This document shows, in pieces, positions 43,958-53,806 of a stretch of DNA of 64,000 bases (positions are counted from its first letter, which is position 1; the number at the start of each line of letters is the position of its first letter). Below the pieces are notes generated by a model. That model was given only the letters and a program-made list of their open reading frames with translations, searched no databases and was not told the origin of the DNA. The position numbers and the translations under genes were made by a program. Source of the stretch: Burkholderia sp. NRF60-BP8 (GTDB lineage: Bacteria; Pseudomonadota; Gammaproteobacteria; Burkholderiales; Burkholderiaceae); assembly GCF_001522585.2 (NCBI RefSeq), contig NZ_CP013373.1, positions 744,001-808,000 of the forward strand. The letters are read 5' to 3'.

Positions 43958-45253
43958 TCATTGCATGAAGGGCCCCCACGACGGCTCGCGAACGGAGCCG
44001 CCCTGGACGGACAGGATCTGCGGCGGCGCGCTGCCGTCGGAGGGCACTGCAGCCAGAACGTTGCGACCGCCCGACTGGGTCGCGTACAGAAGGTACTGGC
44101 CGTTTGCCGCGAAGCTCGGCGATTCGTCGCGATTGGTGTTCGTGATGGCGTTCGCCGCGCCGGTCTGCAGATCCTGAACGTACAGCTTGAAGCCCCCACC
44201 CGTGCGGGAGATGTAAGCGAGCAGCTTGCCGTCCGGACTCACGCGCGGGCTCGTGTTGTAGCTGCCGGTGAAGGTCACGCGCTGCGCGGCGCCGGCGCTT
44301 TCGCCCTGTGCGGGCATCCGGTAGATTTGCGGCGCACCGCCGCGGTCGCTCGTGAAGTAGATCCAGCGGCCGTCCGGCGAGTAGAACGGCTCGGTATCGA
44401 TCGAGCTGCTCTGCGTGAGACGGCGCAGGCCGCCGCCGTTCGCGTTGACCGTATAGATTTGCGTATTGCCCGTCAGCGACAGCGCGACGGCGAGCGTGTT
44501 GCTGTCCGGCGACCATGCCGGTGCGCTGTTGTTGCCCTTCTGGTCGGAGACCATGTAGCGTTTGCCGGTCGGCAGGTCATGGATGTAGACGATCGGCTTC
44601 TTGCGCTCGAACGACACGTACGCGACCTTCGTGCCGCTCGGCGACCAGGCCGGCGAGATGATCGGTTCGGTGCTCGACAGCGCGATGCGCGCGTTCTGGC
44701 CGTCCGAATCCGAAATCTGCAGCTGGTATCGGTTGCCGGTCTTGATCACGTACGACAGGCGCGTGGCGAAGACGCCGCGCACGCCGAGCAGCTTCTGGTA
44801 GATGTAGTCGGCGATCTTGTGGCCGGCCGTGCGCAGCGTGGTGTCGGTGGCCGTCAGCGACAGGCCGCCGAGGCTTTGCTGCTTCACGGTGTCGTACAGG
44901 ATGAAGTTGACCTTGTACTGGCCGTTTGCGTCGCGGTTCACGCTGCCGGCCACGAACGCATTCGCGCCCTTGGCCTTCCATGCGCCGAGATCGACCGATG
45001 CGGTCTCGGGCACGGGCGTGCTGCCGGCGTCGATGTTGGTGAATTTGCCGCTGCGGGCGAGGTCGGCGCGAACGATCGACGTGACCTGCTGCGGCAGGTT
45101 CGCCTCGTTCGTGAAATTCGCGGTGGCGATGGGGAACTGGGTCGACCCGACACCGGTGATCAGCACGTTGACCTGGGCGTTAGCGGCGCTGCCGGCCGTA
45201 ATCAGACACGAGGCCACGAGTGCCCTGAAACCTAGCTTTGTCATCAAACTCAT
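43958..45253 (-). CDS. tolB: Tol-Pal system periplasmic protein TolB
   Basis: A 431-residue periplasmic protein. The Sec signal ends near ANAQVNV, an N-terminal alpha/beta domain follows, and then a six-bladed beta-propeller with the repeating [21 protein letters not shown] and [13 protein letters not shown] blades (from about residue 200). TolB relays between Pal and TolA during outer-membrane constriction. The ATG at 45253 is chosen because it gives the proper signal peptide; the open frame upstream is unrelated. Confidence 0.96.
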   Translation of the reverse strand: MSLMTKLGFRALVASCLITAGSAANAQVNVLITGVGSTQFPIATANFTNEANLPQQVTSIVRADLARSGKFTNIDAGSTPVPETASVDLGAWKAKGANAFVAGSVNRDANGQYKVNFILYDTVKQQSLGGLSLTATDTTLRTAGHKIADYIYQKLLGVRGVFATRLSYVIKTGNRYQLQISDSDGQNARIALSSTEPIISPAWSPSGTKVAYVSFERKKPIVYIHDLPTGKRYMVSDQKGNNSAPAWSPDSNTLAVALSLTGNTQIYTVNANGGGLRRLTQSSSIDTEPFYSPDGRWIYFTSDRGGAPQIYRMPAQGESAGAAQRVTFTGSYNTSPRVSPDGKLLAYISRTGGGFKLYVQDLQTGAANAITNTNRDESPSFAANGQYLLYATQSGGRNVLAAVPSDGSAPPQILSVQGGSVREPSWGPFMQ

Positions 45254-45362
45254 GCTTCTTGCTTCCCGTATGGCTTGGATCGCTGCGCAACGGCAGAGAC
45301 AGTAAAAATACCCGATTCGTTCCCATCTGACAGCGACGCCCGGAGTGTAAGCGCATTTCGTT

Positions 45363-46415
45363 TCACTCCGCCGCCTTGAAGGTGATCGTAATGTCAGACG
45401 GGGTACGACCGTTAGAATCGGGCGGCAACGGGACCGATGCGTGGATCGCATTGACCACGGCTTGATCCCACCCCGAATTCCCGCTCGAGCGGGAGACCGA
45501 TGCGCTCAATACGTCACCGGACGGCGTGCACCGAATCTTGACGACGGTGGTCAGGCCTGCCCGCTCGCCGCCCCAAACGATGTTCGGCTTGACGCGGCGG
45601 CGCACCTTGTCGGCATAGCCGGGCGTCGCGGCATTGCCGCCGGAGCCCGTGCCCGTGCCGCTTTTCGCGAGGCCTTCACCGCCGCCTTCGCCGGCGCCGG
45701 ACAGTCCCTGCAGCTGCGCGAGGCGCGCACTGCGCTCGCGGTCGAGCTTCGCGTTCGCCGCCGCATTGGCCTTCGCGCGCGCCGCGGCTTCGGCCTTCGC
45801 CTTGGCCTGCGCTTCCGCCTTTGCCTTCGCGGCTGCGTCGGCCTTCGCCTTCGCCGCCTGCTGCGCTTCGAGCTGAGCCTGCTTTTGCTGCTGGAGTTTC
45901 TGCTGTTCGAGCTTCTGCTGCTCGGCGAGCTGCTGTTGCTTGAGTTTCTCGGCCTGCTTCTGTTTGTCGCGTTCCGCGGCTTTCTGGGCGGCGAGCGCGG
46001 CGGCCTGTTGCGCGGCGAGCTGTGCGCGGCGCGCTTCCTCTTCCTGCTGGGCCTTCAGTTGCTGCGCGCGGCGTTGCTGCTCGAGCTGCGCTTCGCGCGC
46101 GGCCGCTTCCTGCTGACGCTTCTTCTGCTGCAGCGCGATGTCGGCCTGTTCGTCGCGCACCGGAGCAGGGGGCGCGACCTTCGCGGGCGGCGTGGGCGTG
46201 ACGACGGGCCGCGGCGCGGGGACGTCGGGCACTTCGGTCCACAGCTCGGCTTCGGCGCCGGCCGGCGTGCTGTTCTGCCACTGCACGCCGTGATAGAGGA
46301 ACAGCGCGAGAAGCACGTGCATCAGCGCGGCGAGCGCGAACGCGCGCCACGTCCCACGCTCGCGGGGAGGCTGGAGCGGGTACGCGGATCTGCGCGTGGA
46401 TTGCTGCCGGTTCAT
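45363..46415 (-). CDS. tolA: Tol-Pal system inner-membrane protein TolA
   Basis: A 350-residue protein that spans the periplasm and uses proton-motive force passed on by TolQR. A single membrane segment lies at residues about 24-42 ([19 protein letters not shown]). A long helical Ala/Lys/Gln-rich domain (about 95-235) and a C-terminal TonB-like domain (about 270-350, ending [18 protein letters not shown]) follow. Its ATG overlaps the tolR stop by 4 bases. Confidence 0.95.
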   Translation of the reverse strand: MNRQQSTRRSAYPLQPPRERGTWRAFALAALMHVLLALFLYHGVQWQNSTPAGAEAELWTEVPDVPAPRPVVTPTPPAKVAPPAPVRDEQADIALQQKKRQQEAAAREAQLEQQRRAQQLKAQQEEEARRAQLAAQQAAALAAQKAAERDKQKQAEKLKQQQLAEQQKLEQQKLQQQKQAQLEAQQAAKAKADAAAKAKAEAQAKAKAEAAARAKANAAANAKLDRERSARLAQLQGLSGAGEGGGEGLAKSGTGTGSGGNAATPGYADKVRRRVKPNIVWGGERAGLTTVVKIRCTPSGDVLSASVSRSSGNSGWDQAVVNAIHASVPLPPDSNGRTPSDITITFKAAE

Positions 46416-46861
46416 TGCGATTTGACGAGGAGGCCGACGCGCTTGACGCCGCGCGCCTTCAGATCGGACATCACGGTCATGACGGCATCGTACTGCACGG
46501 TCTTGTCGGCTGCGATCACGACCGGCTGGTCAGGGTGATCGGCCTGCCGGGCCGAGATGAAGCTGTCGAGCTCGGCCTTCGTCATCGTGTCTTCCTGGGT
46601 CGCGCCCGAGTCGCCCTTGTACTTGACGCTCATCGTGCGGTCGGCCTTGATGTTGACGACGACGGGCGGCGTCTGCTCCTGCGGCGCGGCGTTGCCGACG
46701 GTCGGCAGGTTGATGATCGACGGCGCGACGAGCGGTGCGGTGACCATGAAGATCACGAGCAGCACCAGCATCACGTCGATGTACGGCACGACGTTGATGT
46801 CGGCCATCGCGCGGCGCGAGCGGCCGCCGCGCATGCTGGATCGGATGGGGCTTCCTGCCAT
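46412..46861 (-). CDS. tolR: Tol-Pal system protein TolR
   Basis: A 149-residue ExbD/TolR-family protein. The motor aspartate is in INVVPYIDVMLVLLVIFMV (membrane segment about residues 23-41), followed by a periplasmic domain. GGAGCG lies ahead of the ATG at 46861; the frame opens further upstream inside tolQ, so the ATG is set by MAGSPIRSSMRGGRSRRAMADINVV. It couples proton flow to TolA movement with TolQ. Confidence 0.96.
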   Translation of the reverse strand: MAGSPIRSSMRGGRSRRAMADINVVPYIDVMLVLLVIFMVTAPLVAPSIINLPTVGNAAPQEQTPPVVVNIKADRTMSVKYKGDSGATQEDTMTKAELDSFISARQADHPDQPVVIAADKTVQYDAVMTVMSDLKARGVKRVGLLVKSQ

Positions 46862-46871
46862 GGCGCGCTCC

Positions 46872-47549
46872 TTACTGGGCCTGACGCTGCAGGATGTTCG
46901 AGAACTCTTCGATGAAGGTCTCGAAGCGGATCGCGAGGCGGTCGATGTCGTGCGCGTAGCGGTTGTACGCGACCACCGCCGGAATCGCGGCGAACAGGCC
47001 GATCGCGGTGGCGACGAGCGCCTCGGCGATACCGGGCGCGACGTTCGCGAGCGTGGCCTGCTGCACGTTCGCAAGGCCGCGGAACGAGTTCATGATCCCC
47101 CAGACCGTGCCGAACAGACCGATGTACGGGCTGACCGAGCCGACCGACGCGAGGAACGCGAGGTTGGCTTCGAGCACGTCCATTTCACGCTGGAACGACG
47201 CACGCATCGCGCGGCGCGCACCGTCGAGCACGAGGCCCGGATCGCTGAGGCGTTTTTCCTTCGCCTTGAGGAATTCGCGCATCCCCGATTCGAAGATCCG
47301 CTCGAGTGCGCCGATCGTGTGGCGGTTGTTGGCTGCGCTCTGGTACAGCGCCTGCAGGTCGCCGCCCGACCAGAAATCCTTCTCGAAGCGTTCGGTTTGC
47401 GCGCGCGCGCGGCGGATCGCGAACCACTTGCGGAAGATGAAGGTCCACGACATCAGCGACAGCAGCAGCAGCAGTCCCATCACGGCCTGGGCCAGCACGC
47501 TCGCATTGAGGACGAGGGAAATGATCGACAGGTCTTGAGCAGTATTCAT
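46872..47549 (-). CDS. tolQ: Tol-Pal system proton channel TolQ
   Basis: A 225-residue inner-membrane protein of the ExbB/MotA/TolQ family with three membrane segments: about residues 17-37, then SVGSVSPYIGLFGTVWGIMNSF at about 135-156, and GIAEALVATAIGLFAAIPAVVAYN at about 169-192. Forms the proton channel with TolR. It lies 144 bases after ybgC and 10 bases before tolR. Confidence 0.96.
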   Translation of the reverse strand: MNTAQDLSIISLVLNASVLAQAVMGLLLLLSLMSWTFIFRKWFAIRRARAQTERFEKDFWSGGDLQALYQSAANNRHTIGALERIFESGMREFLKAKEKRLSDPGLVLDGARRAMRASFQREMDVLEANLAFLASVGSVSPYIGLFGTVWGIMNSFRGLANVQQATLANVAPGIAEALVATAIGLFAAIPAVVAYNRYAHDIDRLAIRFETFIEEFSNILQRQAQ

Positions 47550-47693
47550 AGAGGTTTGAGTAACGTCCCTTCGGGAGTGCCCGGCAAGGGCGTCCGGTGT
47601 GCGTGCGGCGCGGCGCGCCGGCCATGCCTGACGCCGAACCTTGCTTAGTATCGAATCAGAACGGCAAGTTCATAGGCTGTGTCTAAACGGCAC

Positions 47694-48173
47694 TCATGCG
47701 AGCTTCGTTGACAGGTCAGGCTGCCCGGCGTCGTCGATGACGGGCCCGCGCTGCAGCGCGTCGAGCACGGCCGGCGGGATGGCCGCGGGCCGGATGCCGT
47801 GACGGTCGACGCAGCCGAGGCGGATGTGCCCGGCCACGAGCAGCGTGTCGCCACACCAGGCTTCCTGCGTGAATTCCACCGACGCGCGGCCGATGCGTCC
47901 GGGCCGGCTCGTGATCGTCAGCGTGTCGTCGAGTCGCGCCGGCGCGCGGTAGTCGAGCGACGTGCTGCGCACGATGAAGATCGCGCCGGTATCGTCGGCG
48001 AGCCGGCGCTGGTCGACGCCGCATGCGCGAAGCCACTCGGTGCGGGCGCGCTCGAAGAACTTCAGGTAGTTGGCATAGAAGACGATGCCGCCTGCATCGG
48101 TATCCTCGTAGTACACGCGCACCGGCCAGGTAAAGCCGGACGGCGCTTCCGGGGAGCGGGTGGGCTGAGTCAT
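47694..48173 (-). CDS. ybgC: Tol-associated acyl-CoA thioesterase YbgC
   Basis: A 159-residue hotdog-fold thioesterase. The catalytic and substrate motif RVYYEDTDAGGIVFYANYLKFFERARTEWLR (about residues 19-49) is complete, including the Asp of EDTDA. YbgC hydrolyses acyl-CoA and links the Tol operon to phospholipid enzymes. ATG 48173 was preferred over the in-frame ATG at 48182 nine bases upstream; either is possible. Confidence 0.93.
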   Translation of the reverse strand: MTQPTRSPEAPSGFTWPVRVYYEDTDAGGIVFYANYLKFFERARTEWLRACGVDQRRLADDTGAIFIVRSTSLDYRAPARLDDTLTITSRPGRIGRASVEFTQEAWCGDTLLVAGHIRLGCVDRHGIRPAAIPPAVLDALQRGPVIDDAGQPDLSTKLA

Positions 48174-48289
48174 GGCGCGCATTCTACCGGAACGCAGGAA
48201 CCGGATTCGTAACGGTTTCGTAACGGAATGTAGTGCGACGCGGCACACCGCGGGCCGGCCAGGAGGCGGCCGCGGCCGTGCGCGATGCG

Positions 48290-49036
48290 TCAGCCGCGAT
48301 GGATCGCGAGGCCGGCCGGTGCCTGGGCGACCGGCATCATCTCGATCGTATTGATGTTCACGTGCGCCGGGCGCGTCGCGATCCAGTAGATCGTGTCGGC
48401 GATGTCCTCGGACGTGAGCGGCTGGACGTTCTGGTACACGTTTGCCGCCTTCGCGTCGTCGCCGCGGTAGCGGACGTTCGAGAATTCCGTGCCGCCGCAC
48501 AGGCCCGGCTCGATGTCGGTCACGCGCAACGGCGTGCCGATCAGGTCGGCGCGCAGGTTCAGGCTGAATTGTCGGACGAAAGCCTTGGTTGCGCCGTATA
48601 CGTTCCCGCCCGGATACGGATAGGTGCCGGCAACCGAACCGAGATTGAAGATATGGCCACGGCCGCGCTCGATCATGCCGGGCAGCAGCGCATGCGTGAC
48701 GGTCACGAGGCCCGAGCAGTTCGTGTCGATCATGGTCTGCCATTCGTCGAGGCTGGCCTTATGGGCCGGCTCGACGCCAAGCGCGAGGCCGGCGTTGTTG
48801 ACGAGCACGTCGAGCGCCGCGAATTCGGCGGGAAGGGCGGCCGGCACGGCTTCGACGGCCGCGCGGTCGCGCACGTCGAGCTCGAGCGGCAGAAGGGCAT
48901 CGCCGAGCTCGGCGGCGAGCGCATCGAGACGATCCTTGCGGCGCGCGGTCGCGACCACGCGATGGCCTCCCTTGACGAAGGCACGGGAGATGGCGGCGCC
49001 GAAGCCGGCGGACGCGCCTGTGACGAACACGATCAT
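48290..49036 (-). CDS. Short-chain dehydrogenase (YdfG-type)
   Basis: A 248-residue classical SDR close to E. coli YdfG, an NADP-dependent 3-hydroxy acid/serine dehydrogenase. MIVFVTGASAGFGAAISRAF (NADP loop), NNAGLALG, the Ser in FNLGSVAG, Y-x-x-x-K in GNVYGATKAFVRQF and IEPGLCGGTEFSNVRY (YdfG-like) are present. GGAG precedes the ATG at 49036. It is divergent from glyA and probably not part of the tol operon. Confidence 0.92.
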   Translation of the reverse strand: MIVFVTGASAGFGAAISRAFVKGGHRVVATARRKDRLDALAAELGDALLPLELDVRDRAAVEAVPAALPAEFAALDVLVNNAGLALGVEPAHKASLDEWQTMIDTNCSGLVTVTHALLPGMIERGRGHIFNLGSVAGTYPYPGGNVYGATKAFVRQFSLNLRADLIGTPLRVTDIEPGLCGGTEFSNVRYRGDDAKAANVYQNVQPLTSEDIADTIYWIATRPAHVNINTIEMMPVAQAPAGLAIHRG

Positions 49037-49220
49037 TGCTGCTCCTGGTCGGTGACGTGATAGCGGGTGGAATCCCGCAAGCCTACTGAGAATGCCGCAC
49101 CGCGGCAAGGCGACGAAGCGTTTCGGCACGGGCGCGTAAAACCTGGCCCCAATTGATTCGGGCGCCCCGCCGTGCGGTTGCCTATTCATGACGCATCCAA
49201 TACACTAATGCGCTCATCAT

Positions 49221-49316
49221 CCCTGCGTGACTGGCGATAGAACCCTTCGGGTTCAAGGTGGAGCATCCCACCGTGAAGCGCGGGGCGCTGTTTTTGCCGT
49301 TCGCCTGGGCAGCCGT
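49221..49316 (+). promoter_or_regulatory. ZTP (pfl motif) riboswitch ahead of glyA
   Basis: The conserved signature is readable: GCGTGACTGGCGATAGAAC, a short hairpin CCTTCGGG, then GGTGGAGCATCCCACCGTGAAGCGC, a GC-rich stretch with a T-run, and GTTCGCCTGGGCAGCC. In the pfl motif the CGTGACTGGCG and CGCCTGGGCA parts form a pseudoknot that binds ZTP or ZMP, a signal of folate (10-formyl-THF) shortage. glyA, a one-carbon gene, is a classic target. The following T-run (TTTTT at about 49291) may form the expression platform. It lies about 140 bases before the glyA start. Confidence 0.82.
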
Positions 49317-49454
49317 TGTGCGCCGTCGCGTGCATCGCCGGTGGCTGTCCTGCCTCGCGTCATACGGATTCTTCCGCCACGTCGAGCTGGTCTCGCCAGC
49401 AGCGCACCGTACTTGGCCACTCCGGTCAACCTGTACACACTTAACGGAAACCGT

Positions 49455-50702
49455 ATGTTTGACAGAGCCCAAAGCACCATCGCGAACGTCGATCCCGAAA
49501 TCTTTGCAGCGATCGAGCAGGAAAACCGCCGCCAGGAAGATCACATCGAGCTGATCGCGTCGGAAAACTACACGAGCCCGGCCGTGATGGCCGCACAAGG
49601 CTCGCAGCTCACGAACAAGTACGCGGAAGGGTATCCGGGCAAGCGCTACTACGGCGGCTGCGAGTACGTCGACGTGGTCGAGCAGCTGGCGATCGACCGT
49701 GTGAAGCAACTGTTCGGCGCGGAAGCGGCGAACGTGCAGCCGAACTCCGGTTCGCAGGCGAACCAGGGCGTGTTCTTCGCGATGCTCAAGCCGGGCGACA
49801 CGATCATGGGCATGAGCCTCGCGCATGGCGGCCACCTGACGCACGGCTCGCCGGTGAACATGTCGGGCAAGTGGTTCAACGTGGTGAGCTACGGCCTGAA
49901 CGAAAACGAAGACATCGACTATGAAGCGGCCGAGCAGCTCGCGCAGGAACACAAGCCGAAGCTGATCGTCGCGGGCGCGTCGGCGTTTGCGCTGAAGATC
50001 GATTTCGAGCGTCTGGCGAAGATCGCGAAGTCGGTGGGCGCGTACCTGATGGTCGACATGGCGCACTACGCCGGCCTGATCGCGGCGGGCGTGTACCCGA
50101 ACCCGGTGCCGCACGCGGATTTCGTGACGACGACGACGCACAAGAGCCTGCGCGGCCCGCGCGGCGGCGTGATCCTGATGAAGGCCGAGTACGAGAAGCC
50201 GATCAACTCGGCGATCTTTCCGGGGATCCAGGGCGGCCCGCTGATGCACGTGATCGCGGCGAAGGCCGTGGCGTTCAAGGAAGCGCTGTCGCCGGAGTTC
50301 AAGGAATATCAGCAGAAGGTCGTCGAGAACGCGCGCGTGCTGGCCGAAACGCTGGTGAAGCGCGGCCTGCGCATCGTGTCGGGCCGTACGGAAAGCCACG
50401 TGATGCTGGTCGATCTGCGCGCGAAGAACATCACGGGCAAGGCCGCCGAAGCGGCGCTCGGCGCGGCGCACATCACGGTGAACAAGAACGCGATCCCGAA
50501 CGACCCGGAAAAGCCGTTCGTGACGAGCGGCATCCGTCTCGGTTCGCCGGCGATGACGACGCGCGGCTTCGGGCCGGCGGAAGCCGAGCAGGTGGGCAAC
50601 CTGATTGCCGACGTGCTGGAGAACCCGGAAGACGCAGCGACGATCGAGCGCGTACGCGCGCAGGTCGCCGAGCTGACCAAGCGCTTCCCGGTCTACCGCT
50701 GA
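49455..50702 (+). CDS. glyA: Serine hydroxymethyltransferase
   Basis: A 415-residue PLP enzyme that converts serine and THF to glycine and 5,10-methylene-[16 protein letters not shown] (folate and PLP contacts), [35 protein letters not shown] and PLP lysine in [14 protein letters not shown] are all intact. ATG 49455 gives the canonical start [23 protein letters not shown]. The ZTP riboswitch upstream ties it to folate status. nrdR follows after 6 bases. Confidence 0.98.
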   Translation: MFDRAQSTIANVDPEIFAAIEQENRRQEDHIELIASENYTSPAVMAAQGSQLTNKYAEGYPGKRYYGGCEYVDVVEQLAIDRVKQLFGAEAANVQPNSGSQANQGVFFAMLKPGDTIMGMSLAHGGHLTHGSPVNMSGKWFNVVSYGLNENEDIDYEAAEQLAQEHKPKLIVAGASAFALKIDFERLAKIAKSVGAYLMVDMAHYAGLIAAGVYPNPVPHADFVTTTTHKSLRGPRGGVILMKAEYEKPINSAIFPGIQGGPLMHVIAAKAVAFKEALSPEFKEYQQKVVENARVLAETLVKRGLRIVSGRTESHVMLVDLRAKNITGKAAEAALGAAHITVNKNAIPNDPEKPFVTSGIRLGSPAMTTRGFGPAEAEQVGNLIADVLENPEDAATIERVRAQVAELTKRFPVYR

Positions 50703-50708
50703 TCGCCG

Positions 50709-51188
50709 ATGCGCTGCCCGTTCTGCCGGCATGACGACACGCAGGTCGTTGACTCGCGCGTGTCCGAAGATGGCGCCGCGATTCGGCGGCGCCGTCGCTG
50801 CTCGGCTTGCGACAAGCGTTTCACGACGTACGAGCGGGTCGAGTTGTCCCTGCCGTTCGTCGTGAAGAAGGACGGCAGCCGCACGGAGTTCGACCGTCGC
50901 AAGATCGTCGCCAGCATGCAACTCGCGCTGCGCAAGCGGCCGGTTGCCGCCGACGCGATCGACGCGGCGGTCGCCCGTATCGAATATCAACTGCTCGCGA
51001 CTGGCGAGCGCGAAGTGCGTAGCGAGAAGCTGGGCGAACTCGTGATGAACGAGTTGCGCGGCCTCGATACGATCGCCTATGTGCGCTTCGCATCGGTGTA
51101 TCGCCAGTTCGAGGACGTTTCCGAATTTGCCGACGTGATCGAAGAGTTCCGTCGCACCTCTCCCGCCAAGACCCCACGTAAGCGCTGA
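50709..51188 (+). CDS. nrdR: Transcriptional repressor NrdR of ribonucleotide reductase genes
   Basis: A 159-residue repressor. The N-terminal zinc ribbon uses Cys3, Cys6, Cys31 and Cys34 (MRCPFC and [10 protein letters not shown]). The ATP-cone domain follows (about residues 49-139, [29 protein letters not shown]). NrdR senses ATP/dATP and represses nrd operons. It is 6 bases after glyA and probably co-transcribed with it. Confidence 0.97.
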   Translation: MRCPFCRHDDTQVVDSRVSEDGAAIRRRRRCSACDKRFTTYERVELSLPFVVKKDGSRTEFDRRKIVASMQLALRKRPVAADAIDAAVARIEYQLLATGEREVRSEKLGELVMNELRGLDTIAYVRFASVYRQFEDVSEFADVIEEFRRTSPAKTPRKR

Positions 51189-51341
51189 CGCGCTGCGTTC
51201 GTTCATCGTCTGCTCCGTTGGTTCGATTCGCGCCGATTGTGTCGGTTGCGATCGCATGTCGCCAGTCGGCCGTTCGGCCAATGGCGCGCGTCCGCACGCG
51301 CCGCTACAGTCGTCGCATCACCGTGGCGGAGGACGATTGCG

Positions 51342-51905
51342 ATGGAACTGGGCGTCCAATCCTTGAAGAATGTGGTGCAACGACCGGGCGGCTTCACGCT
51401 CGTCGAGCTGATGGTCGCCATGTCGCTGGCGGCGGGGCTCGCGCTCTATGCGGTCCCCACGTTCGACCAGTGGCGCATGCGCGAGCGCGTGGATGCCCGC
51501 TCGCGTGCGCTGCTCGGTGCGCTGTCGTTTGCGCGTGCCGAGGCAACGCGTCTCGGCGCGCGCGTCACGCTGTGCCGTGCCGGGCGCGACGGTGTCTGTC
51601 TGCGCGCCGGCGAGCGATGCGAACCGGCCGAATGGTCGTGCGACTGGGTCGTCAGCGGGCTGGTCGACGGGCAGTCGCGTGTGCTGCGACGCTATCCGCG
51701 CGATGCCGAAGTGGCCGTTTCGGGCGCCGCGCATGAGCTTGCGTTTGCGCCGCCGGTCGGTCAGTCGATCGGCGGAATCCGGCGTTTCGAGGTGCGTCCG
51801 CGGCGCAGCGTGTCCGGCGCCGACGATGCGCACGCGTCGCGTTGCGTGCGGATTGCGGCAGGCGGCCGCGCGCGAATGGTCGCCGGCCGTTGCGACGCGG
51901 TGTGA
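51342..51905 (+). CDS. Minor pseudopilin, FimT/GspH type
   Basis: A 187-residue minor type IV pilin. The prepilin cleavage site is RPGG/FTLVELMVAMSLAAGLALYAVP (about residues 15-38), cut by PilD after Gly with Phe methylated. A short globular domain with four Cys follows. The ATG at 51342 has GGCGGAGG upstream. It heads a five-gene operon of overlapping prepilins that should prime assembly of the type IV pilus in the inner membrane. Confidence 0.86.
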   Translation: MELGVQSLKNVVQRPGGFTLVELMVAMSLAAGLALYAVPTFDQWRMRERVDARSRALLGALSFARAEATRLGARVTLCRAGRDGVCLRAGERCEPAEWSCDWVVSGLVDGQSRVLRRYPRDAEVAVSGAAHELAFAPPVGQSIGGIRRFEVRPRRSVSGADDAHASRCVRIAAGGRARMVAGRCDAV

Positions 51906-51910
51906 TCGCC

Positions 51911-52312
51911 ATGCGCCATGCCATGCGCGGTACGTCGTTGATCGAGGCGACGCTGGCCATCGCGCTGCTTGCCACCGTCATGTTGGCAGTCGCCGGCAGC
52001 CAGCTCGCGATGGCGCGTGCGCAGCGCGCGACGATCTGGCGCGAACGCGCGCTGTGGCTGGCCGATGCGCGTATCGAGCGTCTGCATGCTGCGGCCGCGG
52101 TCGACGACGGCCTCGCGGCGCTGGCGGCAGCGTCGTTGCCGGATGGCGCGATGACGCTCGATGGTGGGCCGGGCGGCGTCCGCTATGCGATTGTCCGCTG
52201 GCGTGGCGGCAATGGGAGCGCGCCGCCGCGTTGCGATGCGGCGGGAACGTCGACGCGACCGCCATCGTGTGTCCGGATGCCATTTCGCGAGCGGGCAGGC
52301 GATGAACGCTGA
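51911..52312 (+). CDS. Minor pilin, PilV type
   Basis: A 133-residue prepilin-like protein: cleavage motif MRG/TSLIEATLAIALLATVMLAVAGSQ near residues 5-27, with the Glu+5 present in SLIEATLA. It is small compared with PilV of Pseudomonas (about 180). A GTG at 51902, overlapping the previous stop, is an alternative start. The next gene begins inside its last codons. Confidence 0.78.
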   Translation: MRHAMRGTSLIEATLAIALLATVMLAVAGSQLAMARAQRATIWRERALWLADARIERLHAAAAVDDGLAALAAASLPDGAMTLDGGPGGVRYAIVRWRGGNGSAPPRCDAAGTSTRPPSCVRMPFRERAGDER

Positions 52313-53135
52313 TCGCCGTACGCGTGGGCATACGCTGCTCGAAGTACTGATCGCGATGACCGTCGGGCTCCTCGTGCTTGCGGCGGCCGGTGCGCTGTAC
52401 CACGCGCAGCGCATTGCGCTGCGCCGTGCGGAAGACGGGTTCAGGATGCGCGACGCGGCGACTACCGCGCTGATGCTGATCGGTCAGCAGGTCCAGATGG
52501 CAGGATTCCGGCCGCTCGATGCCGAAGCGGTATCGTCGTTGCCGCCGGTGTTCGGATGTTCCGCGGCGCGCGTGCGGGGTAGCGGCGCACAGGTGCGCTG
52601 CGAGCCGTCGCGCCTGTCATCGGACGCGTTGCTGATCCGGTATGTCGGCGATGCCGTATCGACGTGGACGACGGTGAGCGGTCAGGCGACGGATTGCCTC
52701 GGGCAGGGTGTCGGCGTGCCGGGCGAACCGGCGCCGGTGGAGAATCGCTTCGACGCGCATATCAGCCCGTCGACGGGCGAGCCCGAACTATATTGCGAAG
52801 GAAGCGGCCTGCCGGGTACGCCGCAGCCCGTCGTGGCGGGAATCGATCAATTGCGCATGCGCTATTTGCGTCGCGGCGCCACGCAGTTTGTCGACGCCGA
52901 TGCGATGCGTGCCGACGACTGGCGCGAGGTCGTGGCCGTGCATGTCTGCGTGCGGGCGCGCGGCGAGCCGATGCGCGAACCGACGCCGCATGTCGACTGC
53001 GACGGCCGCGCCGCCTCGGCGCCGGACGGCCGTGCACGCTTGACGCTCGATCGAATCGTCGCGTTGCGGAACGTCGCGCTCCCACCCGACGTAGCGTTGC
53101 ACGATGCAACTCGAGCAAGCGGGGTGGTGCGATGA
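52302..53135 (+). CDS. Minor pilin, PilW type
   Basis: A 277-residue prepilin. The motif RGH/TLLEVLIAMTVGLLVLAAAGALYHAQ (about residues 8-34) is followed by PilW-like IGQQVQMAGFRPL and a large C-terminal domain with several Cys. The residue before cleavage is His rather than Gly (TRGHTLLE), so processing by PilD would be after the Gly two positions earlier or atypical. It overlaps PilV by 11 bases and PilX by 4. Confidence 0.8.
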   Translation: MNADRRTRGHTLLEVLIAMTVGLLVLAAAGALYHAQRIALRRAEDGFRMRDAATTALMLIGQQVQMAGFRPLDAEAVSSLPPVFGCSAARVRGSGAQVRCEPSRLSSDALLIRYVGDAVSTWTTVSGQATDCLGQGVGVPGEPAPVENRFDAHISPSTGEPELYCEGSGLPGTPQPVVAGIDQLRMRYLRRGATQFVDADAMRADDWREVVAVHVCVRARGEPMREPTPHVDCDGRAASAPDGRARLTLDRIVALRNVALPPDVALHDATRASGVVR

Positions 53136-53806
53136 GCGGAGCAGCGCAGTACGCGCGGGACGCCATCTCCCGATGCGTTGACCCAGGCCACGCGCATGAG
53201 CGCACGGTCGCAAGCGGCGGCGACCGGCAGCAGAGAGCATGCGCGGGCCGTTCGGCGACGAGCCCGCGCGAGCCGCATATGCGTTTGCGCTCAACCCGCC
53301 GCGCTTGGCGTCGCGACGCGGGCCTTGCGTTGCCCGCGGTGATCGCGGTCGGCGCAGCGATCGCGGCACTGACCGGCACATGGTTCGACGCGGCATTGAC
53401 GGAGTCGCGCCGCACTCGCGCGTTGTCGGATCGGCTGATCGCATTCCATGCGGCCGATGCCGCGCTTGCCGCGTGCACCTGGCGATTGCTGCGCGGCTCG
53501 GCGCCGTATGTGAACGAAAGCGAATCGCATGCGGAACCCGACGCGTGGCGACGCATGCCGCCGCTGGCGGCGGTCGAAGCGTTCGCGCCATTCGCCGGTT
53601 GGCCGACGGCCGCGCAACCGCCGCGATGCCTGATCGAGGCGTGGCGGCGTCCGGCAGGGCAGGCCGGCGACCGCACTTATCTGGTCACTGCGCGCGGCGT
53701 CGGCGCGCACACGTCGAGCGCCGTGTGGCTGCAACACCAGGTCGCGATACGCGACGGCCACATCGTCGTGCTGCGCTGGCGTCGTGTCGCGGCGGTGCTT
53801 CGATGA
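53132..53806 (+). CDS. Minor pilin, PilX type, with long N-terminal extension
   Basis: A 224-residue protein by position PilX. ATG 53132 overlaps the PilW stop (ATGA), but then about 60 polar residues precede the hydrophobic helix GLALPAVIAVGAAIAALTGTWF. A second ATG at 53279 would give 175 residues and a normal prepilin leader (MRLRSTRRAWRRDAGLALPAV). PilX signatures ALSDRLIAFHAADAALAACTW are present in either case. I keep the overlapping start but regard 53279 as equally possible. Confidence 0.7.
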   Translation: MSGAAQYARDAISRCVDPGHAHERTVASGGDRQQRACAGRSATSPREPHMRLRSTRRAWRRDAGLALPAVIAVGAAIAALTGTWFDAALTESRRTRALSDRLIAFHAADAALAACTWRLLRGSAPYVNESESHAEPDAWRRMPPLAAVEAFAPFAGWPTAAQPPRCLIEAWRRPAGQAGDRTYLVTARGVGAHTSSAVWLQHQVAIRDGHIVVLRWRRVAAVLR

